Assembly: GCA_964408945.1 (NCBI GenBank) | Contig: CAYPBJ010000001.1 | Coordinates: forward strand, 62,001-126,000 | Direction: 5' to 3' | DNA: 64,000 nt | DNA from: VMCP01 sp964408945 | Lineage (GTDB): Bacteria; Bacteroidota; Bacteroidia; NS11-12g; UBA955 | Shown: positions 60,095 to 64,000 of the stretch, piece after piece | Layout: the number at the start of each line of letters is the position of its first letter | How positions within the stretch are numbered: position 1 is the stretch's first letter | Notes under the pieces: generated by a model | Database searches by the model: none | What the model saw: only the letters and a program-made list of their open reading frames with translations | Told to the model about the DNA's origin: nothing | Program-made: the position numbers and the translations under genes

Positions 60095-61210
60095 ATGATG
60101 AAGAAAGGGCTTCTTGCTGTTGTTTTAATCTTAGGATTGGGCTGTGAGCTCAATTTAAAGGCACAGCAAAATAAGGGTCTTTCCACTGAACAGATTATTC
60201 AATCTAGGTATCATTCTTTTTCAGATTCTACCCGAAGTAAAATCGATAATTTCTTCAATTACCACCAACAAATCGGAAATTTCAACGGTACGTATTTGAT
60301 GTTTTCGAATGACAGCATCATTTATGGTTCAAGAGGCTATGCCATTTACAGTAATTTAGATTCTGTAGAGCCTGGTGATTTATTTCAATTGGCATCGGTT
60401 TCCAAAATATTTACGGCCATGAGCGTCATGATGCTAAATCAAGACGGTTATCTGAATATTGACGATTCGGTGCATTGGTACATTCCTGAACTAGAAAATA
60501 AAGGGGTTACCATTCGCCAATTGTTGAGTCATACCAGTGGGTTGCCTGACTATTTTTATGCAGATTACCCTAAGGGGTTTTTTCCTGAGGGACAAACACA
60601 CATGACCAATGAGCAAGTAGTGGAAGTCATCAATTTGCAGGGTAAACGCAAATATACCAAGCAGGGCTTTTATCATTACTGCAATACCAATTATGCTTTT
60701 TTGAGTCTCATTGTTGAGCGACTTTCGCATAAAGATTTTCGCACGTTTGTAAGGGATCATATCTGTAAAAGTGCGGAAATGAAATATTCGCATATTGCCA
60801 ATTTTGATTCATTGCCACTAGTGAATTATCCCGTTCAAGGATATAATAAGTGGAGCGTATTTGATGACAATATTTTCAACGGTACCACTGGCGATAAGGG
60901 CGTTTATTCAAACGTTTTCGAAATGTTCATGCTTGATAGAGCGTTGAAAGGCTCTTATATCCTTCATGAAGCCACCAAACAAGAAATGTGGACTCCCCAA
61001 ACGGTTACAAGTTCGGATGGATACTATTCTTTAGGTTGGAGAATTAAATACATTGATGGCAAAAAATGGGTCTTCCACAACGGCTGGTGGAAAGGTTTTC
61101 GTACCTATTTCTGGCGTTGTTTGGATGACGATAAAAGCTTTGTAGTTTTAACCAATAATGTCGACGGAAGATTTCTCAGCACCCTTCAAATGGTACATTT
61201 ACTCGATTGA
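60095..61210 (+). CDS. secreted beta-lactamase-family serine hydrolase
   Basis: 371 aa. Signal peptide (1-24; the G-L-G-C at 14-17 is a poor lipobox). Class C beta-lactamase/DD-peptidase fold with S-V-S-K at 101-104, Y-C-N near 197 and H-N-G near 327. Likely a penicillin-binding-like esterase or peptidase; resistance cannot be inferred. Two adjacent ATGs (60095 and 60098) are possible. The 3' end overlaps a convergent gene by 12 bp. Confidence 0.87.
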   Translation: MMKKGLLAVVLILGLGCELNLKAQQNKGLSTEQIIQSRYHSFSDSTRSKIDNFFNYHQQIGNFNGTYLMFSNDSIIYGSRGYAIYSNLDSVEPGDLFQLASVSKIFTAMSVMMLNQDGYLNIDDSVHWYIPELENKGVTIRQLLSHTSGLPDYFYADYPKGFFPEGQTHMTNEQVVEVINLQGKRKYTKQGFYHYCNTNYAFLSLIVERLSHKDFRTFVRDHICKSAEMKYSHIANFDSLPLVNYPVQGYNKWSVFDDNIFNGTTGDKGVYSNVFEMFMLDRALKGSYILHEATKQEMWTPQTVTSSDGYYSLGWRIKYIDGKKWVFHNGWWKGFRTYFWRCLDDDKSFVVLTNNVDGRFLSTLQMVHLLD

Positions 61211-62152
61211 GATTCGTTGAAAAGTGCCCTGGAATTTAATAATGTAAATCCCTTCAGGTAAATGGCTTAAGTCTAATGTTTGGCCTTGATCTATTTTGAT
61301 TATTTCCTCAACAACGGTTCCATGGGAAGCAATAATTTGAAAATTTCCAAGATTTCGAAGGGCGGTGAGTTTCTTATTTTGCGAATTGTAGATGACCAAT
61401 TTTTCTTTTTCGGGGGATGTTAACCCGTTGAAGCTTCCCTGATTGATTACTCCTACAGCATCGAGATCAAAACCTGAGCTCGCAAAATTCGTTGGCCATG
61501 GATCATTGATGATATTTCCTTTGGAATCTTTGCTGCCTAAAACTGGGTTTATTGATCCAACGACGTCAATGATTCTTAGGAAGTAAAATTGATTTGGTAA
61601 GTTAGAGGCGGTAATTTCATCAATATCAAACGGCGTTCCATAGGGCATTCTGTATTTACCCGCTAAATTGTGAATTTGCTCGGGAAAGGTGGGGCCAAAA
61701 GGGGCAGTTTGACTGTCGGTTTGAGTTTGGCTTTCAGACGGAAACCTATAAAAATCAATGCCATTTTCGCTGATTTCGACATGGGCTAATTCCAGAAAGG
61801 AATCGTTAAACGCATTTTCAAAAACAGCAAAATCAAATCCTGGACCGTTTATAATGGGGGGATTGAAATACAGGGTTATTGACCCACCATCTCCTAGGCT
61901 AATAACCCCGTTCTTTCTAAATTTTCCTGTGGCCGAATTTTCATTTCCTATGGTTGTCTTTCCAGAATCTGGCACGTTAATTTGCCTTAATGCAACATTT
62001 GTTTGAGAAGAAATTGCCCAACTATTAAAGCAAGAACTATCACCGTGAATGGCGGTGCTCCCGGGTTGCCCTGCCGCAGGTGGGAAATTGCCTTGTGACC
62101 ACAAACTCCGGCTAGTGAGAAGCAACAACAATATGAATATTTTATGGTACAT
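61199..62152 (-). CDS. secreted protein with T9SS sorting domain, unknown function
   Basis: 317 aa. Signal peptide (1-19, ending L-W-S-Q), then a single beta-rich domain with G-G-S-I-T-L-Y-F, G-F-D-F-A-V-F-E-N-A-F and A-H-V-E-I-S-E-N-G-I-D-F segments, a pattern shared with Bacteroidota surface proteins of unknown role. The last ~75 residues are a compact T9SS type A domain (L-V-I-Y-N-S-Q to G-I-Y-I-I-K-F). No metal-binding or catalytic motif was recognised. A heptad array starts about 15 nt upstream. Confidence 0.75.
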   Translation of the reverse strand: MYHKIFILLLLLTSRSLWSQGNFPPAAGQPGSTAIHGDSSCFNSWAISSQTNVALRQINVPDSGKTTIGNENSATGKFRKNGVISLGDGGSITLYFNPPIINGPGFDFAVFENAFNDSFLELAHVEISENGIDFYRFPSESQTQTDSQTAPFGPTFPEQIHNLAGKYRMPYGTPFDIDEITASNLPNQFYFLRIIDVVGSINPVLGSKDSKGNIINDPWPTNFASSGFDLDAVGVINQGSFNGLTSPEKEKLVIYNSQNKKLTALRNLGNFQIIASHGTVVEEIIKIDQGQTLDLSHLPEGIYIIKFQGTFQRISIE

Positions 62153-62167
62153 ATTAGTCTTTGTTCG

Positions 62168-62274
62168 GGTTTTGGGTTTCGGGTTTCGGGTAGCGGGTAG
62201 TTGGTAGTTGGTAGTTGGTAGTTGGTAGTTGGTAGCGGGTTTCAGTGGTCAATGGTGCTTGGTACTTGGCGGTC
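62168..62274 (+). repeat. G-rich heptad array upstream of the T9SS protein gene
   Basis: Eleven in-phase units (GGTTTCG, GGTAGCG, five GGTAGTT, GGTAGCG, GGTTTCA) from 62168 to 62244, then after a 2-nt shift four looser ones (GGTCAAT, GGTGCTT, GGTACTT, GGCGGTC) to 62274. A C-rich tract leads into the gap. The 62153-62559 interval holds no gene. Confidence 0.85.
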
Positions 62275-62293
62275 AGCCGACCCCCGCCCCCCG
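62239..62293 (+). repeat. 55-bp direct repeat, left copy
   Basis: Identical to 62394-62448 on the other side of the N gap. The copies sit exactly at the two contig ends. Confidence 0.9.
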
Positions 62294-62393
62294 NNNNNNN
62301 NNNNNNNNNNNNNNNNNNNNNNNNNNNNNNNNNNNNNNNNNNNNNNNNNNNNNNNNNNNNNNNNNNNNNNNNNNNNNNNNNNNNNNNNNNNNN
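62294..62393. other. assembly gap (100 N)
   Basis: Exactly 100 N. Because both sides carry the same 55 bp, the gap may be a scaffolding artefact where contig ends overlap. Confidence 0.98.
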
Positions 62394-62448
62394 GTTTCAG
62401 TGGTCAATGGTGCTTGGTACTTGGCGGTCAGCCGACCCCCGCCCCCCG
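62394..62448 (+). repeat. 55-bp direct repeat, right copy
   Basis: Same sequence as 62239-62293, followed by one more CCCCCCG-like unit and the heptad array that faces ftcD. Confidence 0.9.
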
Positions 62449-62453
62449 CCCCC

Positions 62454-62558
62454 CGGTACCAGGTACCAGGTACCCGGTACCAGGTAACAGGTAACAGGTA
62501 ACAGGTACCCGGTACCCGGTACCCGGTACCCGCTACCCGGTACCCGGTACCCAGTACC
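62454..62558 (-). repeat. G-rich heptad array after ftcD
   Basis: Read on the minus strand, it begins 1 nt after the ftcD stop: about 15 in-phase units, mostly GGTACCG or GGTACCT, with three GTTACCT and one GGTAGCG. Each GGTACC is palindromic. The opposite array (62168 onwards) reads toward it. Confidence 0.88.
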
Positions 62559-62559
62559 A

Positions 62560-64000
62560 TTATCTAAGCTCTGCTTCAATTTTATTGGCAATTTCATCAC
62601 ATTCACGGTGATTTTTTGCAAGTAAATCTTCAGCTTGTTTTACAATGTTATCAGCAAATGTGCGATCAGATAGACCTTTTGCGTTGGTCAATACATTGAA
62701 GAAAGCACCTCTTACAGCGGTTTTGATGCAAATGACACCAACTGCAACATCGCTCATGCTGTTTGGATTGCCGATTTCAGACATTTCTTTGAGTAACGGC
62801 AGACAGTTATAGGCGGCTTCCATGGTTCTAAATGGAATCATGGTGGCATATTGACTGGCTTTTTCTACGGCCTCTTTGCGCGCTATTTTTTGTTCATCTG
62901 TATCTTTTGGTAATTGAAATGCGGCCATGATTCCGTCAAATGCACGAGTATCTTCATCAACAAGATGAAGCAATTGATCTTTGAGTTTTTGTCCTTTTTC
63001 TGCCCAGGGCGAGAAATCATTAACGCGATCTTCCCAACCTCTTTTGATGGCGCTTCCGTTGGCTACCATGGTTCCTAGTGCGGCACCTAGTGCACCAGAA
63101 AGGGCTGCTATACTTCCTCCACCGGGGGCAACTGAATCGCTGGCTGTTTCATTGGTGAAGGCCTTAACGCTCATGGAAACAAGACGTTCTTGGGCTGCAT
63201 CTTTCAAGAGATATTCTATGATTCTGGTTTTGGGGTCAAAATGACTCAATTCATTTAATCCCATACTTTTGATGGCCATGTCTACCAGAGTTTGCTCGTC
63301 AACACCACTGCTCATGCCTTGTTTTTCTAGGAAATATTTGCCAGCATCAAGCATAGGTTGCAAGGGTACAAGTCCAACCAATTCGCTGCCGGTAACTCTT
63401 ACACCGCGTTCGTCAGCTGATTTGCATGTTTCTTCAAAAACAACGTGAAGTGGAGTTTCTCGGAAGTTGGTTAGATTGATGCTGATTTGAGCAATTCCGT
63501 ACTCTTCAATATACCAGCCTATGGCTTTCACGTGTTTTAGTTTTCCGGGGATGCGGACATCTTCGCCGTTTTGGTCTTTGACGATTTTACCAACGAAGGG
63601 ATTTCCTTCTCGGAGGACTCTTCCCGCTTCACGGATATCAAAGGCTATACGGTTAGCTATGCGAGTGCTTTTGCTGTTGAGGTTAACGTTATATGCAATT
63701 AAAAAGTCTCGCGCACCTATAACAGTTGCACCTGCTTTGACATTCATTCTTGATGGACCAAAATCAGGTTTCCATTGGGGTTCTTGAATTTTATCGAAAA
63801 ATCCTTCGTATTCACCTGATCGAATCACACTAAGGTTAGAACGTGTTTTATTGGTTTGAGACTCTTCATATAAATATACCGGAATTTGAAGATTATTACC
63901 GACTCTTTCAGCGAGTTTTTTGGCGTATTCAGCGGTTTCTTCCATGCTGATGCCGGAAATAGGAATTAAGGGACAAACATCAGTAGCTCCCATTCTAGGA
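62560..64000 (-). CDS. ftcD: bifunctional glutamate formimidoyltransferase/formimidoyl-THF cyclodeaminase (5' end outside window)
   Basis: The reading frame stays open past the Met at 63993 (Pro-Arg precede it), so the N-terminal part is missing. Visible: most of the formiminotransferase domain (P-R-M-G-A-T-D-V-C-P near the edge, then V-I-G-A-R-D-F-L-I-A-Y-N-V-N-L) and the complete cyclodeaminase domain (from about residue 270, with P-G-G-G-S-I-A-A-L-S-G-A-L-G-A-A-L). It works in histidine breakdown, moving the formimino group to tetrahydrofolate. A heptad array follows the stop. Confidence 0.94.
   Translation of the reverse strand, partial: PRMGATDVCPLIPISGISMEETAEYAKKLAERVGNNLQIPVYLYEESQTNKTRSNLSVIRSGEYEGFFDKIQEPQWKPDFGPSRMNVKAGATVIGARDFLIAYNVNLNSKSTRIANRIAFDIREAGRVLREGNPFVGKIVKDQNGEDVRIPGKLKHVKAIGWYIEEYGIAQISINLTNFRETPLHVVFEETCKSADERGVRVTGSELVGLVPLQPMLDAGKYFLEKQGMSSGVDEQTLVDMAIKSMGLNELSHFDPKTRIIEYLLKDAAQERLVSMSVKAFTNETASDSVAPGGGSIAALSGALGAALGTMVANGSAIKRGWEDRVNDFSPWAEKGQKLKDQLLHLVDEDTRAFDGIMAAFQLPKDTDEQKIARKEAVEKASQYATMIPFRTMEAAYNCLPLLKEMSEIGNPNSMSDVAVGVICIKTAVRGAFFNVLTNAKGLSDRTFADNIVKQAEDLLAKNHRECDEIANKIEAELR

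Noticed and set aside
60095..61210. Antibiotic-resistance beta-lactamase
   Set aside because: The S-x-x-K, Y-x-N and H-x-G motifs are shared by many esterases and peptidases; sequence alone does not support resistance.
62222..62621. Several open frames across the second gap and heptad arrays
   Set aside because: They read through N or through low-complexity heptads, overlap in several frames and resemble no protein.

Overview
The window is a compact, AT-rich stretch of a Bacteroidota chromosome, most likely a Flavobacteriales-type lineage. Several things point there: type IX secretion (T9SS) C-terminal sorting domains on four exported proteins, the Bacteroidota promoter signature TTG/TTTG-N17-22-TAnnTTTG upstream of many genes, near absence of Shine-Dalgarno sites, phylum-restricted families (DUF4175-, DUF4294- and DUF4296-like), paired OmpH/Skp chaperones and a flexixanthin/saproxanthin-style carotenoid gene set. 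Two runs of exactly 100 N show it is a draft scaffold, probably short-read or metagenomic. No insertion sequence, prophage, CRISPR array or rRNA was found. Almost everything is single-copy chromosomal gene content.

Layout: 1-5.6 kb holds the tail of a DUF4175-like protein, metG, a small membrane protein, rpmH-rnpA with yidD convergent on rnpA, and the rpsF-rpsR-rplI operon closed by a strong terminator. 5.6-15.3 kb holds an MMPL/RND exporter, a LuxE-like acyl-protein synthetase divergent from a lipoprotein, two OmpH/Skp chaperones, tRNA-Leu, murI, uvrC, a pabB-like gene and an OmpR-type response regulator. 15.3-20.3 kb is a minus-strand block: murB, a T9SS-exported protein, truB and a TlpA-like lipoprotein. 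20.4-29.4 kb carries carotenoid genes in two blocks (crtZ-crtI-crtB and crtD-cruF) around radA, nfu and a long-chain acyl-CoA synthetase. 29.6-39.8 kb holds a small lipoprotein, a T9SS-CTD-only protein, GNAT, rhomboid, NupG-like transporter, gmhA, a DsbD-like protein, a LysM glucosaminidase, aspartate kinase, fbp and recO. 39.8-47.4 kb is a four-gene haem-uptake-like operon (T9SS HmuY-like protein, TonB receptor, HmuY-like lipoprotein, PD40 protein) divergent from an HscA-like Hsp70. 47.4-64 kb holds a beta-barrel protein, mtaB, lgt, DUF4294, a FecCD permease and binding protein, divIC/ftsB, dnaN, yggS, DUF4296, mutS2, folD, queE, a serine hydrolase, another T9SS protein and the 3' part of ftcD.

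How the genes work together: the crt genes outline a pathway from phytoene to a hydroxylated, 1'-hydroxy-3',4'-didehydro carotenoid, although geranylgeranyl-PP synthase and the cyclase are not here. The haem-like operon, the FecCD/binding-protein pair and the HscA-like chaperone share an iron theme. Lgt and several lipoproteins, OmpH proteins and T9SS cargos reflect a complex envelope.

Most unusual signals: (1) arrays of strictly 7-nt-periodic G-rich units (GGTNNCG, giving GGG every 7 nt) that start 1-5 nt after stop codons at three loci, face each other between convergent genes, and coincide with both assembly gaps; (2) about ten genes whose TAnnTTTG promoter box ends only 4-9 nt before the start codon, implying leaderless mRNAs; (3) strong Shine-Dalgarno sites confined to rpsR and rplI; (4) a T9SS-exported HmuY-like protein heading the TonB-receptor operon.
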